NCBI GenBank assembly: GCA_034928535.1
Contig: JAYFOV010000015.1
Location: 1-62,358 of the forward strand
DNA length: 62,358 nt
Direction of reading: 5' to 3'
Source of the DNA: CAXXOK01 sp001604115
GTDB lineage: Bacteria > Bacillota > Clostridia > Christensenellales > Aristaeellaceae
Each line of letters opens with the position of its first letter. Position 1 is the stretch's first letter. The notes below the pieces were generated by a model. It was not told the origin of the DNA. It worked only from the letters and a program-made list of their open reading frames with translations, and searched no databases. Positions 20,801 to 27,482 of this stretch are shown here, piece by piece. The translations under genes and the position numbers were made by a program.

Positions 20801-21603
20801 TGATCCCCATCGAGTACCCGGACGAGACCACCGAGACCCAGAGCGATAACGGCTGGGTCGGCCTGCTGGTCGGCGGCGTGGTGCTGCTGGGCGGCGCGGG
20901 CGGCGTGTACGCCTATGCGCTCAACCAAAACAAGAAACGCCGCCTGGCCGCGCGCAACGCCGCCGCCAACCGCCGCAACGGCACGCCCGGCGCAAACGGC
21001 ACCGGCGGGGCAGGCGCAAACGGGATGCCCGCAAACACCGCCGCGGGCGCAACCAGCCCCTACCAGCGCCGCGCCGTGGCCGCGCCGCCTGTAAGCGGCA
21101 GCACCCAGCGCAAGGATGGCGCACCCACCGCCCCGGGCAACAACCCCTATGCGCGCACACCCGGCAGCACCGCCCCCTACGGCGGCGCAACGGGCGATAT
21201 TGCTACCGGCGCCACGCGCTACGGCACGGGCACACCCGGCGCCTTCCCCGGCGCAACCAGCCCCTATGCACGCCCGGCCGGAGAAGTTAGCCCCTACGCG
21301 CGCCCCGTACAGGAGTCCGCCGATGCCTGGGATGCAGGCAAACCCGATGGCGATGCCGCCACCCCCGGGAGCACCGCTTTGCCCGGCGCAGGAAGCCCCA
21401 AGCCCACGGCCAACCCCTATGTGCGCCCGGTGCAAACGCCGCCGGCAGCATCGCCGATGAATGCCTCCCCCAACAACCCATACGCCACGCCCAAGGCCGC
21501 CGCCCCCACCCCCGAGGAGGACGATGCCGCCAACCCGACCCCGCGCCGCACCAGCCGCCTGAGCCGCCACCAAAACACCCCGGATGATCCGTCCGATGTG
21601 TAA
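17806..21603 (+). CDS. Large exported multi-SH3-like protein with a membrane anchor
   Basis: A 1265-residue protein, start ATG after AAGGAGG. In order it has: a signal peptide (about 1-33); two MucBP-like beta domains (about 45-300, YYVDADNPANVL and YYTDVGGNEIG); a Thr/Pro/Glu stalk of APITEAPVTE repeats (about 305-365); and five bacterial SH3-like domains (about 370-910) joined by Thr/Pro/Ala linkers, one an extreme Thr-Ala run. A Ser/Gly/Asn linker follows, then one transmembrane helix (about 1016-1038), a basic stop-transfer KKRRLAAR, and a tail of about 220 residues rich in repeats like SPYARP and NPYARP. The SH3-like domains suggest binding to cell wall peptides. The tail should be cytoplasmic. 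No enzyme domain is visible. It may link wall and cytoplasm, for example for wall sensing or localisation (inference). Confidence 0.8.
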   Translation: MKNRALSALRRMAAGLTVILVALGQLMLPALALTPEEMATMPTVTVYYQTAPDGAPMPMIANPTSDPFGKAYWVTLPAEAFSYPVTLSVLPNPATTYTFTPADGTPVVADPATVDFNGASTPIAAYQDGVMVEEYRLYVSSVAEPPMIAPVSVPVYYVDADNPANVLYTEQFTALYDQENVVYAAAERVPEGYTLVGESAQYISVDASGAANPSSVTFLFQRAHEPVKGTLTVYYTDVGGNEIGNAQSITLDPGTHDISPDLGNIPAGYVLSSNAPVQVSVSEDGMVTPEAVTFEFSEAQTPPPTEVPTEVPTEVPVTEAPITEAPITEAPVTDVPITEAPITEAPVTEAPVTEAPITEAPTDTPAPVLVPVNRYAVTNTVANFRTQPDTNSKKAFADTPSGSYLWVYGTMDVTEAGGTTRTWAVIQYQGTDCYVWASLIDILSQEDSDAYNYAQPSPVPGTETEAPPVTDAPTQAPTDTPEPTPELTATPLPAQVTGYFMTTTETQLVAGAGSGTILNVLPPETPLYVSSQNYVDGAAWHMTTYQDVPGFVRADVVRPMTQAEIDAWLNTPTPSPAPTATATPTDAPTQTATATATATATATATATAAPTATATATATGAPTPTQDPNMYMGYAVTTVRTALRTNATMTDASVLMMLDAGTLLYVNGQASVNSVLWSSAQVRLGSTASGIVQDGNLKHISQAEADVLIAQYNAAHATATPTRTPTPSPAPQQVTGYYITLGNVPLRTVNSNYGNIGVWLGTDTVVYVTGQLYNESYAWHITNYADKTGYVRADQLRKLSNAEVQAYLSSLNTPTPTPAATANPYDPNAASSYGYVSASSVNFRATPSASGTRLKTLRQYGFALVLGSRNVDGQVWYNINQNGTIGWVDGRYFKVLSLAELPTFLNSSNYLQGITNNNASTSGTSSGNTGSSGNTGSTGSSSQGQVSSVEDWNLGVWQNPNAGVNASYAPFNPYATPTAPLVSVSPTPTATSTFVVGTMIPIEYPDETTETQSDNGWVGLLVGGVVLLGGAGGVYAYALNQNKKRRLAARNAAANRRNGTPGANGTGGAGANGMPANTAAGATSPYQRRAVAAPPVSGSTQRKDGAPTAPGNNPYARTPGSTAPYGGATGDIATGATRYGTGTPGAFPGATSPYARPAGEVSPYARPVQESADAWDAGKPDGDAATPGSTALPGAGSPKPTANPYVRPVQTPPAASPMNASPNNPYATPKAAAPTPEEDDAANPTPRRTSRLSRHQNTPDDPSDV

Positions 21604-21652
21604 ATCCCGGCGCGCCCAACGTTGGCAACGGTAAAAAACCCCAAACGTACCG

Positions 21653-21690
21653 CACCCCCGGCACGCAGCCTTGCGCGCCGGGGGTGTTTT
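21653..21690 (+). terminator. Terminator of the SH3-protein gene
   Basis: A 10-bp stem (21653-21662 with 21677-21686), CACCCCCGGC type, followed by TTTT, 50 nt past the stop codon. Confidence 0.8.
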
Positions 21691-21860
21691 GTTGCGGGAA
21701 ACCCTTGCCCGGTTTCGTTTCGGCTTGCCCCATCGCCTGTCGGGGGTTCGCCTGCTGCCGCAAACGCCGCGGTGCAGGGACGGTTGCTTTGCCCACGCAG
21801 GGATTCCAGACCCAAAAAGCCTGACGTGGGTTTCGGCGCTGAGCCATGCTTGCCGGCAGG

Positions 21861-21900
21861 CAAACACCCCCGGCGCGATTTTGCGCGCCGGGGGTGTTTG
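21861..21900. terminator. Duplicate terminator-like hairpin
   Basis: A 17-bp perfect stem (21861-21877 with 21884-21900) containing the same CACCCCCGGC core as the terminator 200 bp upstream, probably a duplicated copy. No T run beyond the stem. Nothing else is recognisable between 21691 and 21990. Confidence 0.5.
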
Positions 21901-21997
21901 CGCTTGCACGGATGCCCTTGGGCGCCGGCGCCGGGATACGCTGTGCACCGCGCTGCCCCTGACTCCGGTTACATGCGAATTTTGCGCTTGTACTTAC

Positions 21998-22033
21998 AGT
22001 CAGTATATTCGGGCTGTGAGTCAGTATATACTA
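21998..22033 (+). promoter_or_regulatory. Direct-repeat operator-like site before the phage regulatory module
   Basis: The 11-bp word AGTCAGTATAT occurs at 21998-22008 and again at 22019-22029, 21 bp or two helical turns apart. The second overlaps the perfect palindrome AGTATATACT (22024-22033). The spacing suggests cooperative binding of a regulator ahead of the 43-residue gene. Confidence 0.4.
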
Positions 22034-22172
22034 TATGTAGCAATTCGCGCCAACAGTTCGGCTGATATGACATGCGCTATCAAGGACGAAAGGGGCTTGG
22101 CTTTCCTATGCTCGTCAGGCGCATGGACGCGGATGCACGGGAGACCAACGCTGGAAGTGGAGGGGCAGGTTC

Positions 22173-22304
22173 GTGAAGGACAGAATTTGGGCCATGCTGG
22201 AAAAAATTGAGGATGAGCAGCTGCTGGAGAGCATCTACTGGTACATTGAGCGCAAGCTGGTGCGTGAGGCCGCCGCCGAGCAAAGGTGCGATGCCGAGGC
22301 GTAG
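22173..22304 (+). CDS. Small phage-associated helical protein, 43 residues
   Basis: GTG start 9 nt after GGAGG. The product is acidic and helical (MKDRIWAMLEKIEDEQLLES then IYWYIERKLVRE). The pattern resembles short proteins commonly found beside XRE regulators in clostridial prophages. Function unknown. It converges on the XRE repressor gene across a GC-rich hairpin (22328-22358). Confidence 0.5.
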   Translation: MKDRIWAMLEKIEDEQLLESIYWYIERKLVREAAAEQRCDAEA

Positions 22305-22327
22305 GCAGCGCATCGGCACACGGTGCT

Positions 22328-22358
22328 CAGGGGCGCATGTGCGTTTGCGGCGCCCCTG
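22328..22358. terminator. Hairpin between convergent small ORF and XRE gene
   Basis: A 9-bp CAGGGGCGC stem with its complement at the far end lies between two convergent stop codons. It has no clear T run, so termination is inferred from position. Confidence 0.4.
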
Positions 22359-22366
22359 ACCCATGC

Positions 22367-22735
22367 CTACCGCCCATGGCTGCGCGCCTGGTAAAGGCGA
22401 TCCACAAAGGTGCCGATATGCTCCCACGCTTCGGTGGGCATATTGATCAGCTCCCGCAGCGCCACTTTGACAAACTCATTATCACCGCTCATGATGCGCT
22501 CCAGCTTGTCCACCAGAACGGTTTCGGCGGGTGCGCTCATCGGCTCCTTGCCTTCCTTGAGCCACTCGTAGCTCACCCCCTGATCACGGCAGATGAGGCG
22601 GATCACCGCCTCAGGCGGCTCCACGCGACCGTTTTCCCACGATGCGACCACATCCCTTGTCACGCCCACGTGCGCGGCAAAGGCTGCTTGCGTCTGCCTT
22701 AACTGTTTGCGAACCTGCTTGATCCGCTCTTTCAA
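22367..22735 (-). CDS. XRE-family phage-type repressor
   Basis: A 122-residue DNA-binding protein. The N-terminal helix-turn-helix (about residues 3-60) reads RQTQAAFAAHVGVTRDVVASWENGR, the classic XRE pattern. The C-terminal half (about 75-115) is helical and probably dimerises. No RecA-type autocleavage (S24) domain is present, so induction would not be by LexA-like self-cleavage. TTG start with AAGGGGG 9 nt upstream and a leader of only about 15 nt from its promoter. It is divergent from the 65-residue ORF and the ArpU-like regulator, over a shared operator. Confidence 0.85.
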   Translation of the reverse strand: MKERIKQVRKQLRQTQAAFAAHVGVTRDVVASWENGRVEPPEAVIRLICRDQGVSYEWLKEGKEPMSAPAETVLVDKLERIMSGDNEFVKVALRELINMPTEAWEHIGTFVDRLYQARSHGR

Positions 22736-22756
22736 TGCTCACACCCCCTTGCGGTC

Positions 22757-22785
22757 ATTGTACCATGCAAACTTGTGTTTGTCTA
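22757..22785 (-). promoter_or_regulatory. Promoter of the XRE repressor
   Basis: Minus strand: TAGACA (22780-22785), 17-bp spacer, TACAAT (22757-22762) with an upstream TGG. Its -35 touches the operator inverted repeat. Confidence 0.7.
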
Positions 22786-22806
22786 CACAATTCTATGACA
22801 TTGTGT
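22773..22806. promoter_or_regulatory. Divergent operator of the phage-type switch
   Basis: A perfect inverted repeat ACACAAT-N8-ATTGTGT (22785-22806) lies exactly between the two divergent -35 boxes. An overlapping second repeat, TTGTGT-N6-ACACAA (22773-22790), shares its left half-site. This is the expected layout for a lambdoid-like repressor that controls both its own promoter and the opposing early promoter. Confidence 0.7.
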
Positions 22807-22807
22807 G

Positions 22808-22836
22808 TTGACACACACATTCCTTTGGGCTATAAT
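22808..22836 (+). promoter_or_regulatory. Early rightward promoter of the phage-type module
   Basis: Perfect TTGACA (22808-22813), 17-bp spacer, perfect TATAAT (22831-22836). A full-consensus promoter such as this needs repression to be silent. It drives the 65-residue ORF and probably the ArpU-like gene. Confidence 0.85.
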
Positions 22837-22942
22837 GTGTACTGAAACACAGTGAATCCATGTTGATGGGGATGAAAACACCATCCACTGCGCATCCGGT
22901 GACCCTTATGCCCCATACCCCTACAGAAAGGAGGCGATGCAG

Positions 22943-23140
22943 GTGCCGCACGGAAACCAAGCCCAAGCACCGGACAAGGTGCGCATCATGCAAGACATTG
23001 ACCGGAAACTGCCGCAGCTGCCGGTGGCGCAGCAGAACCTGGTGGCCGCCTACGCCCGCGGATTGAACGATGGCCTGGCGCTGGAGGCCCGCCGCGCGAT
23101 GCGCGCGGCAAACGGCAGGCCAAAGCGCGGCCATCGATAG
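22943..23140 (+). CDS. Small protein of the early phage module, 65 residues
   Basis: GTG start 8 nt after AAAGGAGG; an ATG six bases earlier is in frame but too near the ribosome site. The product has a helical core (IMQDIDRKLPQLPVAQQNLV then AAYARGLNDGLALEARR) and a basic tail (NGRPKRGHR). The pattern resembles small proteins found next to XRE repressors. A role as antirepressor or transcription modulator is only a guess. Confidence 0.55.
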   Translation: MPHGNQAQAPDKVRIMQDIDRKLPQLPVAQQNLVAAYARGLNDGLALEARRAMRAANGRPKRGHR

Positions 23141-23167
23141 CCGCGCCATCCCGCCCATGGGACAAAA

Positions 23168-23192
23168 AGCCACCGGGGCGCTGCCCCGGCGG
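23168..23192. other. GC-rich hairpin between early ORF and regulator
   Basis: An 11-bp stem (GCCaCCGGGGC with GCCCCGGcGGC) around a 3-nt loop with no T run. It may attenuate read-through to the ArpU-like gene. The sequence then turns AT-rich up to that gene's ribosome site. Confidence 0.35.
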
Positions 23193-23309
23193 CTGATATG
23201 GCGGGAACAAGTCCCTTGAATGTGCATATTTTAACATGAGTTCCAACGATTTACAAGTACCTGCGGCAAAAAAATGAAATCGTTTTCGATTGGGAGAAGG
23301 AGAATGTCC

Positions 23310-23762
23310 ATGCTGAACACTGCCCGCGTGTGGCGCGCCGCCGAAGCCAATCCCATCAAGCGTTATCTGATGGAATACCACACCCTGGTGTGCCGCCGCG
23401 ATGCGCTGTTGCAGGAACTGGAGCACCTGCGCGCCGCCGCGCAGCGCACCAGCGGGCGCATCACGGCCGAGATCCGTAGCGCCGCGCCCAACCCCGGCAG
23501 CCGTGAGGATGCCATGCTGCGCGTGGTGGATGCCCAGACGCGCCTGCAAACTTTGGTCGATCACGTTTGTGAAGCGCTGCTTGTTCGGCTGGCCTTGATC
23601 GACCGCCTGAGCGATGAGCGCCATAAAACCCTGCTCACGTTGCGCTACATCAATGCCCTGCCCTGGGAAACCATCGGCTACCAAATGCATTATGAACGCA
23701 CGCAGCTCTTTGAGATCCACACTGCTGCGCTGCGGGAGGCGCAAACCTTGCTGGAAGGGTAG
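23310..23762 (+). CDS. ArpU/sigma-region-4-like phage late regulator
   Basis: A 150-residue protein. The C-terminal 60 residues hold a sigma-70 region 4-like helix-turn-helix (ERHKTLLTLRYINALPWETI then GYQMHYERTQLFEIH), as in the ArpU/RinA/DUF1492 type late-gene activators. The N-terminal half is a helical, coiled-coil-like segment. Start ATG at 23310, 7 nt after GGAG. In phages of this type the protein activates the late (packaging and structural) promoter, so it is the likely activator of the 24.4-39.8 kb operon (inference from family and context). Confidence 0.7.
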   Translation: MLNTARVWRAAEANPIKRYLMEYHTLVCRRDALLQELEHLRAAAQRTSGRITAEIRSAAPNPGSREDAMLRVVDAQTRLQTLVDHVCEALLVRLALIDRLSDERHKTLLTLRYINALPWETIGYQMHYERTQLFEIHTAALREAQTLLEG

Positions 23763-23961
23763 CCCATGCGTTGCCCGCGGCGCGGAAACCGGCCGCGGCG
23801 CTACCCGGGACTGCGGCGGGGGCAGCGGTGCCGGGCAGCCGGGCGGGGTACAGGGGCGCGCCCCCCTGCAAGCTGGGCGGCAATGCGTGTGGCGGGCGCA
23901 GGGCAAGGCTCCGTGCGGCCACGCACCGCCCCCGTTGCCGGGCGGTTTTTCCGCCATTGAC

Positions 23962-23991
23962 TTGACAGGCAAATCCCGCGTGTAATACAAT
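23962..23991 (+). promoter_or_regulatory. Promoter of the tRNA region
   Basis: Perfect TTGACA (23962-23967), 18-bp spacer, TACAAT (23986-23991). It reads through the degenerate tRNA copy into the intact tRNA-Arg. The rest of 23763-24096 has no supportable gene. Confidence 0.65.
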
Positions 23992-24096
23992 GACATTCGG
24001 CCATGCTTGCCATGGCCGACAGGCCAACGGGCAGCGTCTGGGCTGAACCCCGGCAGGGGAGCGCGGCGGCGACGCAGGTGCATCCCAACTGCCCCT

Positions 24097-24168
24097 GTTT
24101 CCGTAGCGCAGCAGGATAGCGTATTCGCCTGTCCGGTGAACCGACTGTGTTCGCATTGATGCATCCCA
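24097..24168 (+). pseudogene. Degenerate tRNA copy
   Basis: The 5' half is a near copy of the intact tRNA-Arg 90 bp downstream, with the same acceptor strand GTTTCCG and D-loop AGCAGGATA. The D stem and a 5-bp anticodon stem (TTCGC with GTGAA) can still pair, around a 7-nt loop whose anticodon would be GTC. The T stem and the 3' acceptor strand do not pair. The flanking word GCATCCCAA is also duplicated, so this looks like a tandem duplication that decayed. Confidence 0.6.
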
Positions 24169-24186
24169 ATGGACTCCAACGCATCT

Positions 24187-24263
24187 GTTTCCGTAGCTCA
24201 GCAGGATAGAGCGTCCGCCTCCTAAGCGGAAGGCCTCGGGTTCGAATCCCGACGGGAACGCCA
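24187..24263 (+). tRNA. tRNA-Arg (anticodon CCT)
   Basis: A complete cloverleaf. The acceptor GTTTCCG pairs with CGGGAAC (one G-T pair), D stem GCTC/GAGC, anticodon stem TCCGC/GCGGA with loop CTCCTAA (anticodon CCT at 24221-24223, reading AGG), T stem TCGGG/CCCGA with loop TTCGAAT. Discriminator G and an encoded CCA follow. It lies between the phage-type regulatory genes and the virion operon. I found no matching duplicate of its 3' end at the right side of the virion operon, so it is not a demonstrated attachment site. Confidence 0.96.
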
Positions 24264-24270
24264 CCACACA

Positions 24271-24312
24271 AACCACCTGCCGATCGGCCAAGCCTGATCG
24301 GCAGGTGGTTTT
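24271..24312 (+). terminator. Terminator of tRNA-Arg
   Basis: A 15-bp perfect stem (24271-24285 with 24296-24310), AACCACCTGCCGATC, ending in a short T run, 7 nt after the tRNA CCA. Confidence 0.8.
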
Positions 24313-24413
24313 GCGCTATGGCAAACCGCTTTGCCCCGCGCCGCCGCCAGCAATAGGCGCAGCCCGCCCGCCGCCGTACGGAGCATCTGCCCTATGCATC
24401 CCACAGGAAACAG

Positions 24414-24471
24414 CAAAAAACCTCCCTTGCCGCTTTGGTGCCTGTTGGCCAAGGCACCTGGCAAGGAAGGT
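24414..24471 (-). terminator. Strong terminator of the virion operon
   Basis: On the minus strand a long two-part stem (24460-24471 with 24420-24431; inner 24452-24458 with 24437-24443) is followed by six T. It lies about 140 nt past the last virion gene. No lysis gene lies between them. The 24472-24605 gap shows no gene. Confidence 0.85.
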
Positions 24472-24605
24472 CGTTTTGTGTTTATTGGTAGCCGCGAGCC
24501 AGGCAGCGCCCTTTGCAGCATTGCCGCGTTGCCCAGCGCGGCGCGCCCGGCAAGGGCAGCGGGCACGGCGGCATCCGCAAAGCGCTGTGCCTGCCAGGCC
24601 TTCGC

Positions 24606-25355
24606 TTATGCCGGGCGGCGATCCCGCAGGATCACGATGCCTGAACCGCCCGCGCCGCCTGCGCCGCCGCTGCTGCCGCCGCCCCCGCCGCCGCCGCCGG
24701 TATTGGCCGTGCCGGCCGCACCGCTTGCGCCGGATGCGCCCGCATTGCCGCTGCCATTGTTGCCCGCGCCGCCGTTTGCACCGCCGCCGCCGCTGGCATA
24801 GAGAGCGCCTTCCGCCTCGCTGAACTCCCGCGTGGTGGATACCTGCCCGATGCCGCCCCGTGCACCGCCGCCGTTGCCGCCGTTTTGGCCGCCCGCGCCC
24901 GCGCTGCCGCCCGCGCCGCCGCCGCTGCCGCCATCCCCGCCCTGCATGCCGCTGCCATCCTCATAGCCGCGGCCGCCGTGCCCGCCGCCGCGCGCAAAAC
25001 CAAACGCGGAGGAAATGTTGCCGCGCGTGCCCGCGCCGCCTGCCGTGCCGCCCGCGCCGCCGGTGCCCACCGTCACGCTGTAGCTTTCGCCCACCTGCGC
25101 CACCAGGCTGCGGTGGGTGGATGCAAATCCGCCGCCCCCGCCGCCCCCGTTGTTGGCGCCGCCGCCCCCGCCACCGCCCAGCAGGTACATGTCCAGCAGC
25201 TCATCCAGGCGGGAAAAGGTGAGCACCCCACTGGTGAGCAGGCGCAGTTTCCAGTGCCCATTGCCCTCGGACACAAATTGATAATTGCCTGTGTAGGTAA
25301 AGGCCGGCAGCTGCGGCTTGTACACGCCGCGCCGCATGATCATCGCCTGTCCCAT
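24606..25355 (-). CDS. Glycine-rich phage tail-tip/adhesin protein
   Basis: 249 residues. The first 65 form a compact domain (FTYTGNYQFVSEG, LRLLTSGVLTFSRLDELLDM) that probably anchors to the tail. The rest is very glycine-rich, with long Gly runs separated by short loops, and ends in GSGIVILRDRR, a tail seen in many phage glycine-rich proteins. Such regions can fold as bundled polyglycine helices and often contain variable receptor-binding loops. The ATG directly follows the TAA of the upstream gene, so translation is coupled. Last gene of the virion operon. Confidence 0.75.
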   Translation of the reverse strand: MGQAMIMRRGVYKPQLPAFTYTGNYQFVSEGNGHWKLRLLTSGVLTFSRLDELLDMYLLGGGGGGGANNGGGGGGGFASTHRSLVAQVGESYSVTVGTGGAGGTAGGAGTRGNISSAFGFARGGGHGGRGYEDGSGMQGGDGGSGGGAGGSAGAGGQNGGNGGGARGGIGQVSTTREFSEAEGALYASGGGGANGGAGNNGSGNAGASGASGAAGTANTGGGGGGGGSSGGAGGAGGSGIVILRDRRPA

Positions 25356-26336
25356 TTAACGCACCACCTTCAGCTGCAGCGGGATGTCCGCATCGGGCAG
25401 GGCGCTGTAACAGGTCGCTTCCAGCGTGCCATTGCCCGCATCGATACGCCCGATGCACATGTACGCCGCCAGTTGCGCCGCGGCCAGCTGCGCGGTGGCG
25501 CCCAGCGCCACATCCGCCAGCGGCGTATCCCCGGACTGTATGCCCGGCACCGCCACCGTTTGCCGGTAAGGCTTGGTCGCGCTCCACCCGCTCATGGGCA
25601 GCAGGGCGCTCAGCTGCACGGGCGCGCGCTGCTGGATCAACGCCAGCAGATTGCCTGCCGCATCGCCGGCAAGCGTGTCCCGCGTTTGGGCAAACCACGT
25701 TTCAAACGCCTCGGATTGCAGGGTGCGCCAATCGGTAAAGGCGGCTTGCTCCTCCTGGCGAAAACGCGCCAGGTCGCTTTGCACCTGTGCATAGAGGGTT
25801 GTGGTGTCCAGCTCCCCGATCACGGAGGTCACCAGCCCGCAACGCTCGTTGTTCATCCGCGTATCGGTGATGCGGTGCTGGGGGATGTCCGCATTGCCTT
25901 TGGCGATGAACAGATTGGCCAGCCCCAGCTCCCACAGGCTGGCGTTGCGCGTGAGCTGCGGGGGCTGGGGTACCACTGCCGCCGTGCCCATGAGCACATA
26001 CAGGTCGATGGACAGCACGCTCTGTTCCAGATTCAGCCGCAGCGCCACGGTGTCGATGCGGTCCATCTCCGCATGGGCAGCCTGCACGGTGAGCACGCGA
26101 TCCAGCTCCTCGTCAAAGTGCCGGCCATTCACATTGGCCGCGCCGGCCTTCACCAGCACGGTCATCTCCTGATGCTGCACCACCTGCAGGCTGGTGGCGG
26201 GTTTGAGGAACACCCCGTTGGAAAAATACCGCGACAGGATGCGCGCGATGGCATCGGAGCTATACGCGCGGCTGTACTGGGGATTGCCGTGCTCATCCTG
26301 GGTGAGCACGGCATCAAAAGGCCAGGAAACTGCCAT
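25356..26336 (-). CDS. Phage tail/baseplate protein (BppU-like position)
   Basis: 326 residues, ATG start with AAAGGAGG. The N-terminal part (SWPFDAVLTQDEHGNPQYSR, then AYSSDAIARILSRYFSNGVF) resembles the region of clostridial phage baseplate or tail fibre proteins that docks onto the tail tip. A long helical segment follows (about 165-215), then a beta-rich C-terminal part. It sits between the Gp37-like tail protein and the glycine-rich adhesin, the usual place of a receptor-binding connector. Assignment rests on order and general resemblance. Confidence 0.6.
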   Translation of the reverse strand: MAVSWPFDAVLTQDEHGNPQYSRAYSSDAIARILSRYFSNGVFLKPATSLQVVQHQEMTVLVKAGAANVNGRHFDEELDRVLTVQAAHAEMDRIDTVALRLNLEQSVLSIDLYVLMGTAAVVPQPPQLTRNASLWELGLANLFIAKGNADIPQHRITDTRMNNERCGLVTSVIGELDTTTLYAQVQSDLARFRQEEQAAFTDWRTLQSEAFETWFAQTRDTLAGDAAGNLLALIQQRAPVQLSALLPMSGWSATKPYRQTVAVPGIQSGDTPLADVALGATAQLAAAQLAAYMCIGRIDAGNGTLEATCYSALPDADIPLQLKVVR

Positions 26337-26447
26337 AATGCCTCCTTTGGCGGGCAATGCCCGCCGGTTGGGTTTGGGTTGCGCCGTGTGCGCGGCGCTC
26401 ACACGTGTGGGATGCTTCCGCCGTGCCGGGCGCGAGCCTGCGCCGCG

Positions 26448-27455
26448 TCAGCGCCCGTAGGCGGTGGGGAGCTTGTCCCCAAACTGGAGGGACACCGTGT
26501 GCGCCCCTTCCTTCCATACTTCGTTGATCTCGATGATGCGCCCCTCAAATTGCACCTGCAAACGATCGTCCCGCACATCGCAGCGGTCGCCCAGGTCATA
26601 ATCCTTCTGGTAGCGCACACCCGCGCGGAGCACCGTTGCATCGATGTTCATGAGCGCTTTGCGCTTTTCCAGCGCGCGCAGGCCATGGGCGCGCGCATCG
26701 CTGTGCAGCGCGGCGGGGGTCAGGTACTGACCCGGCGAAAGCTGCGTATCCACATACATCTCCCGCCTTGGGACGGAAGCATCCGCGCGGGCATCCACCG
26801 TGACGGCGCCGCCTTCATAGGCGGCGATGGCGCAGTTGCACAGGGCGCTGTCGTCCCGGGTTATGGTCAGGCCATCCACCGTGCCAAAGCCCTGGCCAAA
26901 CAGTGCAAAGGCATTCTGGCTCTGGCTCTGGGTACGGTCGTTGCCGCGCCAGATTTCGTAGATCATCCGGTTTTCCGCCAGCTCCAGCCGGATGCGCTGC
27001 CCCAGCGCATAGGGGGCCAGCAGGGCATAGAGAAAATCGCCCATGGGCTCGCCCCGCGCGGTAATGGTCTTGATTTCGCCGTGCTCGGCGCCCTCGGGCA
27101 CCAAAAACCCCGCGCCGCCAAGGCGATCGCGCACTTGATCCCGGCAAAAAACCGCCACGTTCATCACCTCCGCCACAGGGGGGTAGAGCACGCGCCAGTT
27201 GAGCATCCCTTCCAGAAAATAGCCGCTCAGGAGCACAAAATCCCCCTTGGCGGTGCGCTCGGTTTCCACCTTTTGCACCATGCCGGTTTCCGGGCGCTCC
27301 GCCGTGTACAGGAAGGCAATGGCGGGGTCAAAATCCCCGGCGCGCAGCAGCACCTGAAAATCCCCCGCCTCATAGAAACGCCGGTTCCATTGGATGTTCA
27401 GGCAGGTGAGCGACCCGATCGGCTGCAACGCCGCATCCAGCCCCAAAAGCTCCAC
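26448..27455 (-). CDS. Gp37-like siphovirus tail protein
   Basis: 335 residues, similar to the Siphovirus ReqiPepy6 Gp37-like family of tail-tip proteins. Recognisable features are the strand-rich N terminus (NIQWNRRFYEAGDFQVLL) and the C-terminal YDLGDRCDVRDDRLQVQFEG with IIEINEVWKEG. It probably forms the hub of the baseplate below the distal tail protein. The GTG at 27453-27455 lies 7 nt after AAAGGGGG and is preferred to the TTG two codons earlier. No peptidase or lysozyme motif is visible. Confidence 0.75.
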   Translation of the reverse strand: MELLGLDAALQPIGSLTCLNIQWNRRFYEAGDFQVLLRAGDFDPAIAFLYTAERPETGMVQKVETERTAKGDFVLLSGYFLEGMLNWRVLYPPVAEVMNVAVFCRDQVRDRLGGAGFLVPEGAEHGEIKTITARGEPMGDFLYALLAPYALGQRIRLELAENRMIYEIWRGNDRTQSQSQNAFALFGQGFGTVDGLTITRDDSALCNCAIAAYEGGAVTVDARADASVPRREMYVDTQLSPGQYLTPAALHSDARAHGLRALEKRKALMNIDATVLRAGVRYQKDYDLGDRCDVRDDRLQVQFEGRIIEINEVWKEGAHTVSLQFGDKLPTAYGR

Positions 27456-27482
27456 TGGCAAACCCCCTTTCCGCGCGCCGCA

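Noticed and set aside
17773..21948. A 1391-codon minus-strand frame antisense to the SH3-protein gene
   Set aside because: Gly/Arg/His-rich translation without domains. The plus strand has signal peptide, SH3-like domains, promoter and terminator.
24187..24263. tRNA-Arg as the prophage attachment site
   Set aside because: I looked for a copy of its 3' end near 39.8-40.1 kb and near 22 kb and found none, and no integrase is present.
23801..24291. Minus-strand frames with arginine-rich motifs opposite the tRNA
   Set aside because: They are the well-known false frames produced by the antisense of tRNA genes.
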